Assembly: GCA_002746535.1 (NCBI GenBank)
Contig: NVWA01000003.1
Location: 186,001 to 250,000, forward strand
Source: Planctomycetota bacterium
Lineage (GTDB): Bacteria; Planctomycetota; GCA-2746535
Direction of reading: 5' to 3'
DNA: 64,000 bases
This document shows, piece by piece, positions 1-9,455 of this stretch. The position numbers and the translations under genes were made by a program. The notes under the pieces were generated by a model, which was not told the DNA's origin, searched no databases, and saw nothing but the letters and a program-made list of their open reading frames with translations. Positions within the stretch are counted from its first letter, which is position 1. Every line of letters starts with the position of its first letter.

Positions 1-981
1 CCCATGACCACCCATTAAAAAGTTAGGTGATGTTTGCTGTGTCAGCGGTAAGTTTGAGTTGAAGTGATTTAATGTATATTCAATAATTTTTTGTGGTGAA
101 TCTTTAAGTGTAAAAATATCTTTTTTAAATGTTTCAGCATTTTCATATCTTAGAGAAAACCAGAAATATATTTTTGCTAATTTAATTCCTTGAACCTTTA
201 TATCAATTTTCTGTAACACAATTTCATAATATTTTTTTATTATATCGATTAAATTAATATCGATTTTTTTATTATTTAATAATTGATTAATTTCCAAAAA
301 AATCAAAGGATTTAATAATGCCCCTCTTCCAATCATGATTCCATGGCAGCTTGTGTTTTTTAAAATATTCGTAGCCTCATTCGCGTATAAAATATCTCCG
401 TTTCCAATAATTGGAATATTACTTATGGAAGCTATTTTGTTGATATAATCCCAATCACTTTTTCCGTCGTATCCTTGGGATTGGGTTCGGCCATGTATGG
501 AAACAAATGAAACGCCGGTTTCGTGTGCTATCTGTATTATCTCATCAGCGTTTTTTGTATCCCATCCCGTTCTAATCTTTATAGATAATGGCAAAGTTAA
601 GTTCTCGTTTATTATTGTTAAAAAATCTTTTAAATATTGAGGATCTTTTAAAAGAGCTGCACCGCTTTTCTTTTTATTTATTTTTCGTTTAGGGCACCCC
701 ATGTTTATATCAATAAATTCCGCTCCGTAATCTTTGCAAATAATGGCGGCATTTCGGATAACATTCGGATCACTTCCAAATAATTGAATACCAATGGGAG
801 ATTCTTTTTTATCAATATTCAGCATTGATAAAGTACGTTTATGAGAATTGACAATTGATTCAGCTGAAAGTAATTCTGATATGACAATATCAACGCCTAA
901 GCCTCTCATTAATAGTCTGAAAGAGGTGTCAGTAATGCCTGACATGGGTGCTAAAAAAAGTCGATGTTTATTATTGAGCAT
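1..981 (-). CDS. dusB: tRNA-dihydrouridine synthase, DusB type (3' end cut by window edge)
   Basis: FMN-dependent enzyme that reduces uridine to dihydrouridine in the tRNA D-loop region. Translation of the minus strand from ATG at 981 is open for all 327 codons to the window edge. The N-terminus has the FMN-binding APMSGITD motif. The centre has NMGCPKRK, whose Cys is the catalytic acid in the family, followed by a Lys-rich stretch and SGAALLKDP. Further on are SIKIRTGWD, SIHGRTQSQ, IPIIGNGDI and GIMIGRGAL, all typical Dus motifs. The first 11 bases overlap the end of the upstream nadE gene on the same strand, so the two are probably co-transcribed and translationally coupled. DusB is the best fit among the bacterial Dus groups, but DusA/C cannot be excluded from motifs alone. 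Confidence 0.93.
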   Translation of the reverse strand, partial: MLNNKHRLFLAPMSGITDTSFRLLMRGLGVDIVISELLSAESIVNSHKRTLSMLNIDKKESPIGIQLFGSDPNVIRNAAIICKDYGAEFIDINMGCPKRKINKKKSGAALLKDPQYLKDFLTIINENLTLPLSIKIRTGWDTKNADEIIQIAHETGVSFVSIHGRTQSQGYDGKSDWDYINKIASISNIPIIGNGDILYANEATNILKNTSCHGIMIGRGALLNPLIFLEINQLLNNKKIDINLIDIIKKYYEIVLQKIDIKVQGIKLAKIYFWFSLRYENAETFKKDIFTLKDSPQKIIEYTLNHFNSNLPLTQQTSPNFLMGGHG

Positions 982-2848
982 TATTTAAAATTTTATTTTT
1001 TATTTTTAAATAATTTTGAGAATAAAAAGGCTTTAATTGAGATTCGCGATGATCAAATCCAAACGCTCGTCTTGTGACGGCTAAAATTGGTGGCGATTGA
1101 ATTCTTTTGGCAACTCCCATTCCTTGATATAAATTCCACCATCGTTCTAAATCCTCAATGAATTCACTTGATGATTTAAAGTAAGAAGTAATTGGATGTT
1201 TTAATTGTAAATTTTCTTGAATGGAATCTTCTGAATACCATTTTGCGATAGTTTCTGGTGTGCATCGTTCCCATTTTTCTACCCATGATTGAAAAAGTTT
1301 ATCGTGGTATTCATAACATATGGGATCACCTTTACCCTCATCTACATTTTGTTGATCACTTAATTCAGCACTTGGCGGTAAATTAAATATTCCAGCAGGA
1401 ATAACTTCTGATTTATAAACGATTTCATTCATGTAATGACTCAATTCATAAATATGAAATTTCCATAAATCGGCTATATTGGCTAAAAACCCTGCATGAT
1501 CTCCATATAAAGTTGAATAGCCTACCGTTGCTTCTGTTTTATTGGCATTTGAAGTGAAGGCTCCTCCGAAGGCAGAAGCAATTGATGCCAAAATTCTGGA
1601 AGAACGATCTCTTGCTTGGATATTTTCTAAATTAATATCAGAAAGATTTAAAACTATTTCGTGAAGAGAATAATTTTTTATCACTAAGTTATCAACTTGT
1701 GATTTCGTAAGCTCTACACTTTTTGATAATGAGATTTGAGTATAGAAACAGTCTAAATTGTCAGCCATCATTTTTGATAATGTTTTAGTAGTATTGGAAT
1801 TATATTTACTTGGCATGTTAACAAGCAATAAGTTTTCTTTAGGCAAAATTTGGGCATAAATGGCTGCGGCCAGTGCAGAATCAATTCCTCCGGAAAGACC
1901 TATGACAACTTTTTCTATTTTACAGGCTTTTAAAAACTCTTTTGTGCCATAGTGTATGCATTGATAAATTTGTTCAATTTCAGGTGGATCAATTTTATTA
2001 TTTTTACATTCATATGATTTGGGGTCATTCATTTCAACGACATAATTTATTTCCTGATAGGCCGGTTCTAGAGTTTGTATGTTTCCTTGCTTATCATAAA
2101 TAGTACTTTGTCCGTCAAAGGTAAATAATGTTTTGCCATTATTTTGAATTCCAATTTGATTTACATAGATGATGGGTAAGTTATATTTTTGTGCTTGTTC
2201 AGAAAATATTCGATTGCGTTTATTATTTTTATTTAAAGTGAATGGCGAACAGCTAATGTTAATGATCAAATCAATTGATTTGTTATTCAAAATTTCTAAG
2301 GGTGAAATAGAATAGTCTTGGGGCCAACCATCTTCACATAATATACAGGCAAAAGTTCCTAAATGACTTTTGAATGGATTTATTAATTCTTGAACAGTTT
2401 TATTTAATTCGAGGGATAATTTTTCGATGCTATGAAAATATCTTGAGTCATCAAATTCTCTGTAATTTGGCAAAAGACTTTTGATAGCAAAGGGATATTC
2501 AAATTCATTTGGATATAAAAATTCTTTATTTTCTGCAAAAAATAAAGCATTGTATTTTCTAATTCGACCATCCTCATTTTTCTTAGAATGATCTAGTCCA
2601 ATATTCCCGAAAATGACAGAGATTCCATCGGCATGTTTTTTGATTTCTTCGCCACAATTTTCACATTCTTGTAAAAAATCAGGTTGTTCCCATAAATCTC
2701 CTATGATATATCCTGGAATGCACATTTCTGAAAATATGATTAAATCTATGGAATTTAATTTAGCTGCTTGAATATTATGTATAACTTTTAATTTATTCAA
2801 ATGAGGTTGTCCAGGTAGGACCTCAATTTGTGATATTTCTATTTTCAT
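971..2848 (-). CDS. nadE: Glutamine-dependent NAD+ synthetase
   Basis: Catalyses the last step of NAD+ synthesis, amidating deamido-NAD+ with ammonia taken from glutamine. The 625-residue two-domain form is visible. The N-terminal nitrilase-fold glutaminase has the expected triad: Glu41 in FSEMCIPGY, Lys123 in KSLLPNYREF and Cys171 in ILCEDGW. The C-terminal ATP-pyrophosphatase domain starts near residue 295 and has the P-loop SGGIDSAL at 319-326. Later segments (ILASIASAFGG, TEATVGYSTLYGD, NLPPSAELSDQQ) are typical of the synthetase. Length matches the Gln-dependent class rather than the short NH3-dependent class. The 3' end overlaps the dus gene by 11 bases. ATG at 2848 is the only start that gives a full nitrilase domain. 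Confidence 0.95.
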   Translation of the reverse strand: MKIEISQIEVLPGQPHLNKLKVIHNIQAAKLNSIDLIIFSEMCIPGYIIGDLWEQPDFLQECENCGEEIKKHADGISVIFGNIGLDHSKKNEDGRIRKYNALFFAENKEFLYPNEFEYPFAIKSLLPNYREFDDSRYFHSIEKLSLELNKTVQELINPFKSHLGTFACILCEDGWPQDYSISPLEILNNKSIDLIINISCSPFTLNKNNKRNRIFSEQAQKYNLPIIYVNQIGIQNNGKTLFTFDGQSTIYDKQGNIQTLEPAYQEINYVVEMNDPKSYECKNNKIDPPEIEQIYQCIHYGTKEFLKACKIEKVVIGLSGGIDSALAAAIYAQILPKENLLLVNMPSKYNSNTTKTLSKMMADNLDCFYTQISLSKSVELTKSQVDNLVIKNYSLHEIVLNLSDINLENIQARDRSSRILASIASAFGGAFTSNANKTEATVGYSTLYGDHAGFLANIADLWKFHIYELSHYMNEIVYKSEVIPAGIFNLPPSAELSDQQNVDEGKGDPICYEYHDKLFQSWVEKWERCTPETIAKWYSEDSIQENLQLKHPITSYFKSSSEFIEDLERWWNLYQGMGVAKRIQSPPILAVTRRAFGFDHRESQLKPFYSQNYLKIKNKILNNAQ

Positions 2849-2977
2849 TGATTATTTACTCATTTTTTAATTAATTTAAAAAATCTTTCATTATTAAAGG
2901 ACATTTTATTTATTTTAAAAAGGTTTCTTTAAAATACTGCCACAAAAGTGAAAAAAACTAATTAGGATCAAGTTATT

Positions 2978-4657
2978 ATGAGTGAAAAATTAAACAAATT
3001 TAGTGCCCGATTAACAGAAGATGTCTCTCAGCCCGCTTCAAAAGCAATGTTGTATGCGCTGGGATTAACTAAGGAGGATTTAAAAAAGCCTCAAGTAGGA
3101 ATCGCTAGCACAGGATGGGATGGCAATCCATGTAATGTACATTTGAATGATTTGGCAAAAGATGTTAAATCAAGTGTAAATAGTAATAATTTAATAGGGT
3201 TGAATTTTTATACGATTGGTGTCAGTGATGGCATTTCCATGGGTACATCTGGCATGAATTATTCATTGCAATCTAGAGATTTAATTGCTGATTCAATTGA
3301 AACAGTTATGTGTGCTCAGTGGTATGATGCAAATATTTCAATTGTGGGTTGTGATAAAAATATGCCTGGGTCAGTAATTGCGATGGCGCGTGTAAATAGA
3401 CCAAGCATCATGTTGTACGGTGGAACCATAAGTCCTGGTCATCACAATGGAAAAGATTTGAATATTGTTTCTTCCTTTGAAGCATATGGTGAATTTATCC
3501 AAGGGAAAATCGATGAGTCTGAAATGGAGGAAATATTACAAAAATCTTGTCCAGGCCCAGGTGCTTGTGGGGGAATGTATACTGCTAATACTATGTCGAC
3601 TGCCATTGAAACTTTAGGGATGAGTTTACCTTATAGTTCTTCTAATCCAGCAACCAGTGATGAAAAAAAACAAGAATGTTTTGCCCTTGGTGATGCTATT
3701 CATAAATTGCTAGAATTAGATTTGAAACCAAAAGATATTTTAACTAGAGAGGCTTTTGAGAATGCAATTGTGATGGTCATGGTATTAGGGGGTTCAACCA
3801 ATGCCGTATTACATCTTATTGCAATGGCCAAAGCTGCGGGGGTTCCGTTAACAATAGATGATTTTCAAAAAATAAGTGACAAGACACCCTTTATTGCTGA
3901 TCTAAAACCTAGTGGGCAATATATGATGGAAGATTTGCATAATGTTGGAGGGGTGCCAGCTGTTCAGAAATTACTTTTGAAAGAAGGTATGTTAAATGGG
4001 GATTGTAAAACCGTAACAGGATATTCAATCGCTGAAAATCTTGAATCATTGCCAGGTTTAAAAGAAGGGCAGAAGGTAATTTTTCCGTTAAGCCAGCCAA
4101 TTAAAGAAACGGGCCATTTAAGAATTCTATATGGGAATTTGGCTGAAAAGGGTTCTGTGGCTAAAATTACTGGTAAAGAAGGATTAAATTTTTCAGGGCC
4201 TGCAAAAGTATATGATTCTGAGGACTTATGTATTAAAGCTTTGGAAAACAAAGAAATTGAAAAAGGGGATGTTGTTGTAATTCGATATGAAGGTCCAAAG
4301 GGTGGTCCAGGTATGAGTGAAATGTTGAAAGTAACATCCGTTATTATGGGGGTAGGATTAGGAAAAGATTTGGCTCTTATTACCGACGGTCGCTTCTCGG
4401 GAGGTACCCATGGTTTTGTTGTTGGTCATGTTACACCAGAAGCCCAAGAAGGTGGTGTTATTGGTTTGATTCAAAACGGCGATAGAATTACTATTGACGC
4501 TGTAGCCAATACTATTTTCGTTGAGCTAAGTGATGAAGAATTGAATAAGAGAAAAGAGAACTTCGTCGCACCATCATATAAAGCTACTATGGGTACATTA
4601 TACAAATATATTAAAACGGTGTCAAATGCTACTGAAGGTTGTGTGACAGATGAGTAA
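2978..4657 (+). CDS. ilvD: Dihydroxy-acid dehydratase
   Basis: Dehydrates 2,3-dihydroxy-isovalerate or -methylvalerate to the 2-keto acids that are precursors of valine, leucine and isoleucine. The 559-residue length is normal. Iron-sulfur cluster cysteines are visible at Cys52 ([10 protein letters not shown]), Cys125 (VGCDKNMPG) and Cys197 (CPGPGACGG). The [14 protein letters not shown] context is the one associated with the oxygen-tolerant [2Fe-2S] subgroup, so that cluster type is inferred. The C-terminal [19 protein letters not shown] motif is intact. An AGGA element precedes ATG 2978. No other branched-chain amino acid gene is nearby; a DMT exporter follows on the same strand. Confidence 0.96.
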   Translation: MSEKLNKFSARLTEDVSQPASKAMLYALGLTKEDLKKPQVGIASTGWDGNPCNVHLNDLAKDVKSSVNSNNLIGLNFYTIGVSDGISMGTSGMNYSLQSRDLIADSIETVMCAQWYDANISIVGCDKNMPGSVIAMARVNRPSIMLYGGTISPGHHNGKDLNIVSSFEAYGEFIQGKIDESEMEEILQKSCPGPGACGGMYTANTMSTAIETLGMSLPYSSSNPATSDEKKQECFALGDAIHKLLELDLKPKDILTREAFENAIVMVMVLGGSTNAVLHLIAMAKAAGVPLTIDDFQKISDKTPFIADLKPSGQYMMEDLHNVGGVPAVQKLLLKEGMLNGDCKTVTGYSIAENLESLPGLKEGQKVIFPLSQPIKETGHLRILYGNLAEKGSVAKITGKEGLNFSGPAKVYDSEDLCIKALENKEIEKGDVVVIRYEGPKGGPGMSEMLKVTSVIMGVGLGKDLALITDGRFSGGTHGFVVGHVTPEAQEGGVIGLIQNGDRITIDAVANTIFVELSDEELNKRKENFVAPSYKATMGTLYKYIKTVSNATEGCVTDE

Positions 4658-4683
4658 TCACAAAATATGTTCTTTTGAAATGC

Positions 4684-5610
4684 ATGGATAAGAAGAGCGT
4701 TTTATTTCTTTTTACTTGTATGGGCGTAATATTTTGTTTTGGTTCTGTCCCAGTTTTTCTTAAATATTTATCGCAGTATTTAGATGCTTATACATTAAAT
4801 TCTACTAGGTATTTAATTGGTGCTGGAATTTGGTTTCCATTTATTTTTATATTAAAAGATAAAATACCGCCCGGAAGTAATCCTTGGAAGGATGCTTTAT
4901 TGCCATTTGTTGTGAATATTTTAGGGCAAACTGCTTGGGGGCTTTGTCCTTTTTATAATGATGCTTCCATAATTGGTTTTGGAATGCGTTCTACCTTTTT
5001 TTTTACTTTGATTACTGGATTGGCATTAATACCTAGTGAAAGAATTCTTGTTAAGCAAAAATTCTTCTGGATAGGCTCTGTTATCAGTATTGTTGGTGTA
5101 GTGCTATTGTCATCATCAAAAAGCTTTCAAGCAAATGAGATCACAAAATCTATTAATTTGTTTGGTATTTTTTTAATACTTTCAGCAGCCCTTTTTTATG
5201 GAATGTATAGTGTACTTGTTCATCGAAATATGAACAAATATCCTGCTAGACTTAGTTTTGCTATCATTTCTTTGTATACCTCAGTTGGCCTATTAATAGA
5301 AGCGATTTTATTTGGAGATTTTAAAACGCTTATGAATTTAAATGGTGATACGTGGATCTTATTAATTCTCTCTGCTTTAATTGGGATTTCTATAGCTCAT
5401 GTTTTACTATATCGAGTCATTCAGAAGATAGGTGCACTAACAATTAATGGTATTATGATGCTAGTGCCGTTAGTTACTTTTGTTTTGGCATATATTTTTC
5501 TTGGAGAAAGACTCATTGCTTTACAATGGTTCGGAGGTGGCTTGTTAATTATTGGGGCATTTGGCTTAATTTATGCCAAAAAATGCTCAGTAGAAGAAGA
5601 AGTCAATTAG
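4684..5610 (+). CDS. DMT-superfamily (EamA) inner-membrane transporter
   Basis: About 308 residues with ten predicted hydrophobic helices in two EamA-like halves (roughly 5-140 and 155-305), as in drug/metabolite transporters that export or import small metabolites and amino acids. The second half ends in the typical LGERLIALQWFGGGLLIIGAF segment. The reading frame also allows TTG at 4675, but ATG at 4684 gives the cleaner MDKKS start; neither has a strong ribosome-binding site. It follows ilvD by 26 bases and may share its transcript, which hints at export of an amino acid or keto acid. The substrate cannot be read from sequence. Confidence 0.85.
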   Translation: MDKKSVLFLFTCMGVIFCFGSVPVFLKYLSQYLDAYTLNSTRYLIGAGIWFPFIFILKDKIPPGSNPWKDALLPFVVNILGQTAWGLCPFYNDASIIGFGMRSTFFFTLITGLALIPSERILVKQKFFWIGSVISIVGVVLLSSSKSFQANEITKSINLFGIFLILSAALFYGMYSVLVHRNMNKYPARLSFAIISLYTSVGLLIEAILFGDFKTLMNLNGDTWILLILSALIGISIAHVLLYRVIQKIGALTINGIMMLVPLVTFVLAYIFLGERLIALQWFGGGLLIIGAFGLIYAKKCSVEEEVN

Positions 5611-5611
5611 T

Positions 5612-5636
5612 CAAATAATATTTGTTTTTATTTTTT
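5612..5636 (+). terminator. Weak U-tract terminator after the DMT transporter
   Basis: Just after the transporter stop is the short dyad CAAATA-A-TATTTG (5612-5624), followed by a T-rich run to 5636. The stem is AT-only, so it would be a weak intrinsic terminator. It lies between convergent genes. Confidence 0.35.
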
Positions 5637-5657
5637 AAATGAAAAATCGAATGACTA

Positions 5658-6347
5658 CTATTCTTTTTCTTTTACCAGTTTTGGTTGTGGCATTGATAGC
5701 AATTTTTTATACATGAACAGTCGACCCAATGGTTGGTATCCTATGGCAATATGCTTCAGTTTAGAAGTCCTTTTGTCGACCTTTGAATGTTTCCACGAAA
5801 TATTATTTTCTTTCAGATTTGACATTAAAGAATCTATTAAGTCCATATCATCAACGATGATTGTATTTAATTCGCTATTTTCTTTTGCCAATTTCAAAAC
5901 TTCATCTTCAAGTTCTTGTTGTTTTGGGTGAATACTCTCGCCCCCTTGGTTATCTATAATCGTTAATTTTTTCTTTAAAAAAGCAGAGATTTGTTTTTTC
6001 AATGTGTCGTTTAGTTTTTCAACTTCTTCAGAAATATGAGCTGGTTGTATTTCAACTTTTTTATCTATTTTCGACTCAGCAATTACGACAGTGTCGGAAG
6101 AGGATTTGGCCGTTTCTAATTCTTTTTCAAGTTTAGATATTTTTTCTTGTTGAGTGGTGATTTCAATGTTTAAGTCTTTAATTCTTGGAATGAACTTATT
6201 TTTTTCTTCATCATCAAAAAACTCAATAGTTTCTAATAGTTCATTTAATAAATCGTTTTCATACATTTTTACCAGAGAGCCATCATTTAATCCTAAAACT
6301 TCTTTAATTCTCTCTCTATTTTCAACATTAATTTTTGATAATTCCAT
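5658..6347 (-). CDS. Coiled-coil protein of unknown function
   Basis: A 229-residue, highly charged, Lys/Glu-rich protein that I do not recognise. There is no signal peptide or membrane segment. Heptad-like stretches run about 55-90, 105-130 and 140-180. The C-terminus is basic and ends in a Pro/Lys tail. It lies convergent with the DMT transporter and about 100 bases downstream of the LolD-like ATPase on the same strand, but it has its own upstream gap. Nothing fixes its role; a cytoplasmic structural or adaptor protein is possible. Confidence 0.65.
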   Translation of the reverse strand: MELSKINVENRERIKEVLGLNDGSLVKMYENDLLNELLETIEFFDDEEKNKFIPRIKDLNIEITTQQEKISKLEKELETAKSSSDTVVIAESKIDKKVEIQPAHISEEVEKLNDTLKKQISAFLKKKLTIIDNQGGESIHPKQQELEDEVLKLAKENSELNTIIVDDMDLIDSLMSNLKENNISWKHSKVDKRTSKLKHIAIGYQPLGRLFMYKKLLSMPQPKLVKEKE

Positions 6348-6449
6348 GCTTCAATCAATCCTGTTTGTCTATACATATATTGCAATGCTAATTTTAGGGC
6401 GACTATTATGTTATTATTTCACATCTAGGCAAGGTATTTATTAGTAGAA

Positions 6450-7133
6450 TTAATAAAGTCTGCCATTCTCAAGTTTAAATTCCTTGTGTGCATAACTAGA
6501 AATTATGGGGTCATGAGTTACGAGAATCATTGAGGTATTTAAACTGCTTTGAAGATCCATTAGTAATGTAATTATTGATTTACCAGTTGTTTGATCCAGT
6601 TGACCTGTTGGCTCATCACATAAGAGCAATTCTGGAGAAAATAAAAGAGCCCTAGCAATTGAAACTCGTTGTTTTTCACCTCCAGACAATTGATTTGGCT
6701 TATGAGATGTTCTATTTTCAAGTCCGACTAGTTTAATTAATTGCAATGCTTTTTGAGATAAAATTTTTAACATTTTTCTATCTAAACTACTGGTATAAAA
6801 GGGCATGAGTACATTCTCAAGGCAAGTGAATTCTGGAAGAAGATGGTAGTTCTGAAAAACATATCCAATAGACTGGTTTCTCATTTTATTAATATCGCGT
6901 GCTTTAAACTTTTTTGTATTTAAACCAAGGATTTCTAAATCACCATCATCCATTTGGTCCATTAAACCTAGAATATTAAGTAAGGTTGATTTTCCGGATC
7001 CTGATGTTCCCTGAATTGATATCAATTCGCCTTTTTTTAGCTCTAAATTGAGGTCACTCAGTATTTTTAATGCTCTACCACCATCTTGGAAAGTTTTGGC
7101 AATATTTCGGCAAGATAGAATTATTTCAGACAC
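6450..7133 (-). CDS. ABC transporter ATP-binding protein, LolD/MacB type
   Basis: A 227-residue ATPase. Walker A is GTSGSGKST, the Q-loop region is FQNYHLLPEFTCLEN, the signature is LSGGEKQRVSIARAL, Walker B is LLLCDEPTGQLD and the switch His is in VTHD. The PTGQLD and short-ATPase features are typical of the LolD/FtsE/MacB class, which powers FtsX-fold permeases in lipoprotein release or similar mechanotransmission. No permease is adjacent; an FtsX/LolE-type permease lies at 14768-16003 on the other strand and could be the partner (inference). Confidence 0.9.
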   Translation of the reverse strand: MSEIILSCRNIAKTFQDGGRALKILSDLNLELKKGELISIQGTSGSGKSTLLNILGLMDQMDDGDLEILGLNTKKFKARDINKMRNQSIGYVFQNYHLLPEFTCLENVLMPFYTSSLDRKMLKILSQKALQLIKLVGLENRTSHKPNQLSGGEKQRVSIARALLFSPELLLCDEPTGQLDQTTGKSIITLLMDLQSSLNTSMILVTHDPIISSYAHKEFKLENGRLY

Positions 7134-7281
7134 AGGTCATTTCGCAGAATTCAGGATGTTTTAGTAAGAGATTATATATTTTACAGGATCTTTAAAAAGA
7201 TCAAATGCCATCCATTTTTTAATAGCAAAATATACTTTATATTTTATAAAATGTAAAATATATTTTGTTTGGGAGAGTCTT

Positions 7282-8178
7282 TTGACAAAAAAAAAGAAAA
7301 TGAAATTTGATGAGGTCTCTGATTCTGAAGAACAAGACATAAAAGCAATATTGCGCAATTGGTTTAATAGCTCAAGTTCTGTTGTCTTAATAGCCCTTAT
7401 TTTGATCCCTTTTATGGTACTTATGTTCTTAATAGATCAGAAAGTAGCCAAAGCTAATTCATATTTATTTGACGAAAATTCTTTGTCCGTAAAAAATGAA
7501 ATGCCTCAATGGTTATTGGACTATGGTCTATATGAAAAAATAAGATTAAATAATAGCAGAGTAAAAAAGTCCTATTTGGGAAAATCATATTTTAATAAAA
7601 ATATCCTTAGTGATCTTCATGCTCAATTGGTTAAAAATCCATGGATAAAAGAAGTGCATTTAACAAAAATAATGCCAAATAAAATCAATGCGAATTTAAT
7701 ATTTAGGAAGCCTGCTGTTTCATTTCTTGTCTCTAAAAAGGTTTGGTATTATTTGGATAATGAAATTCAATTGCTACCGTTAAAAGAAGTAAATGGTAAT
7801 GAAGAAATTCCGGTTGTTCGCATCAGAGGAATTCCATTTTCTAAAAATGAATTAAAGAGATTTAAGCCTGGATTAAAATTAAAAAAAATAGTCCTAAAAA
7901 AATCTATGTCTTTAATTGATGAAGTTAATGCTCGAGTTGAGCTTCCTAGTTTTCTAAAAGAAATAAGAGTGTCCTATTTAAGAAAAAGAACGATTCCGCG
8001 TTTTAAATTAATATTTGATAATGGGCTTGAAGTATTATGGGGCGAGTTTCTTTTTACTGAAGAAATAGATGGCTTCCCTGGAAAGCAACTAACAACTCAA
8101 ATGAAGTTAGATCAACTTGTAAAGACTTTAAATAAAAAACCTAATGCTTTGTTTTGTAATGTAGAGTACAAAAATTGA
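7282..8178 (+). CDS. ftsQ: FtsQ-like cell-division protein
   Basis: A 298-residue bitopic protein with a basic cytoplasmic tail, one membrane helix near 33-52, and a periplasmic domain. Residues 105-145 (NPWIKEVHLTKIMPNKINANL, then RKPAVSFLV) have the pattern of the FtsQ POTRA domain, and the tail reads as the FtsQ beta-domain. In other bacteria FtsQ links early and late divisome proteins. The start is TTG at 7282, preceded at good spacing by GGGAG (7271-7275); an in-frame ATG exists at 7300. It overlaps the ftsA-like gene by four bases, which supports the assignment more than sequence similarity alone. Divergence is high. Confidence 0.75.
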   Translation: MTKKKKMKFDEVSDSEEQDIKAILRNWFNSSSSVVLIALILIPFMVLMFLIDQKVAKANSYLFDENSLSVKNEMPQWLLDYGLYEKIRLNNSRVKKSYLGKSYFNKNILSDLHAQLVKNPWIKEVHLTKIMPNKINANLIFRKPAVSFLVSKKVWYYLDNEIQLLPLKEVNGNEEIPVVRIRGIPFSKNELKRFKPGLKLKKIVLKKSMSLIDEVNARVELPSFLKEIRVSYLRKRTIPRFKLIFDNGLEVLWGEFLFTEEIDGFPGKQLTTQMKLDQLVKTLNKKPNALFCNVEYKN

Positions 8179-9347
8179 GTGAATCGGATTATTTTATAGG
8201 TGTCGATTTTGGTACATATTCGACAAGATGCTCTGTTCTGCTTAATCAAAACGATAATTTACATATATTAGACATGCGTGAAATCCCGTTAGCGAAGCAA
8301 TGCGATAACTTGTTTGAAAGATATAATGCTGGTATATCAGATGTAGCAGAATATTTAAAAACTAAAAAAATTGTTGTCAAAAGTATTGTCTCAAATTTAA
8401 GGGGTCAATATATTCGATCTGCGAAAACTTCCGTTTCGAAATCTAGTAAAAAACCTGTGAATAAAATTAAAAAATCATTGGTCAATATATCGCAGCGTAA
8501 ATTATCAAAAATACAGACGAGGCAAGATGAGCAAGTCGTCAAAAGTTATATTGGTAATTTTAGTATATTAAATGACAAAGAATTAGACATAACCAAGCCA
8601 CATAAAGATGTTAAAGTAGATTCGATTTCGATATATTCCAACACTAGTGATTGCGTTGAATTAATGAAAGCATCTATGGATAATGGTATTTACATAGAAG
8701 ATATCATCCCAACAAACCTTTCCTCTTCTTACTTAATTGAAAAGTGTAAATTGCAATCAGATGAATTTTTTATTTTTTTAGATATTGGTCATCAAAGTAC
8801 AGAGGTCTCCATGTTGAACCAAAATATTGTTTTATCAGTTGATAATTATCCTTTTGGTGGTGATGATATTACTACAATGATCATGGAGGAATTTAAAATT
8901 AATTTTGATCAAGCAGAGAATCTTAAGTTGTCTTGGTCTGACGATTATAGTGATCTCCCATTTGGTAAAAATAAACAAGAAGTTCGTTTTGCAAAACGAC
9001 TAAGAGATGAATTGTTCGTATTATTTCAAATGATTAAAAAAAATTACATTGGGGATGGATTAAACCCAGGAAAATTAAAAAGTGTCCTCTTTTCAGGTGG
9101 CGTAAGTCAACAATTTGGTCTGGTGGAAATTGCGTCCGAATTTCACAATAAACCATGTTATTCAATTGGCCAAGGTCCCTTCAAATATTTCTTGAATAAC
9201 CATATAAAACCTGAAATGAGTTGTGCCCTTGGCCTAAGCTATATTTCCTATATGAAAAGAACTTCAAGAGGAAACCATAGTGGGTTGAAAACAACTATGC
9301 AAAATTATTTTTCCAGTTTAGTTGAAAGAATTCTCTTCACCGATTAA
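8175..9347 (+). CDS. ftsA: FtsA-like actin-fold cell-division ATPase
   Basis: A 390-residue actin-fold protein. The N-terminal phosphate loop is GVDFGTYSTRCSV, the second phosphate motif is FLDIGHQSTEVSML, then YPFGGDDITTMI, and an adenosine motif FSGGVSQQFGLVEIA near the end. The last residues (MQNYFSSLVERILF) form an amphipathic helix like the FtsA membrane-targeting sequence. In other bacteria FtsA tethers FtsZ to the membrane. The start is TTG at 8175, overlapping the ftsQ stop as TTGA, so translation is coupled. PilM is the main alternative, but no pilMNOPQ genes follow and the FtsQ-like gene precedes. Notably, ftsZ is not the next gene. Confidence 0.78.
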   Translation: MSESDYFIGVDFGTYSTRCSVLLNQNDNLHILDMREIPLAKQCDNLFERYNAGISDVAEYLKTKKIVVKSIVSNLRGQYIRSAKTSVSKSSKKPVNKIKKSLVNISQRKLSKIQTRQDEQVVKSYIGNFSILNDKELDITKPHKDVKVDSISIYSNTSDCVELMKASMDNGIYIEDIIPTNLSSSYLIEKCKLQSDEFFIFLDIGHQSTEVSMLNQNIVLSVDNYPFGGDDITTMIMEEFKINFDQAENLKLSWSDDYSDLPFGKNKQEVRFAKRLRDELFVLFQMIKKNYIGDGLNPGKLKSVLFSGGVSQQFGLVEIASEFHNKPCYSIGQGPFKYFLNNHIKPEMSCALGLSYISYMKRTSRGNHSGLKTTMQNYFSSLVERILFTD

Positions 9348-9358
9348 TTGAACTTTTC

Positions 9359-9385
9359 TGTCTGAAATGTAGTAGATTTCAGACA
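9359..9385 (+). terminator. Hairpin downstream of ftsQA
   Basis: A perfect 10-bp inverted repeat (TGTCTGAAAT, loop of 7, ATTTCAGACA) sits 11 bases after the ftsA stop. No U-tract follows, so it may be a 3' stabilising or Rho-type structure rather than a classical intrinsic terminator. Confidence 0.5.
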
Positions 9386-9455
9386 TAAAAAGATTAGAGT
9401 TCGCATCGTTTTTTCTTAGTAAATACAGAACATATAACATAAAGAGATCTTAAAT

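Noticed and set aside
3964..4251. 95-residue minus-strand frame inside ilvD
   Set aside because: Lies wholly within a strongly conserved gene on the other strand, with no recognisable motif. Shadow frame.
7161..7358. 65-residue minus-strand frame across the ftsQ start
   Set aside because: Low-complexity Phe/Ser-rich translation, antisense to the ftsQ 5' end; a shadow of A-rich coding sequence.
8175..9347. PilM (type IV pilus) assignment for the actin-fold gene
   Set aside because: No PilN/O/P/Q genes follow; the FtsQ-like gene overlaps upstream and the C-terminal amphipathic helix fits FtsA.
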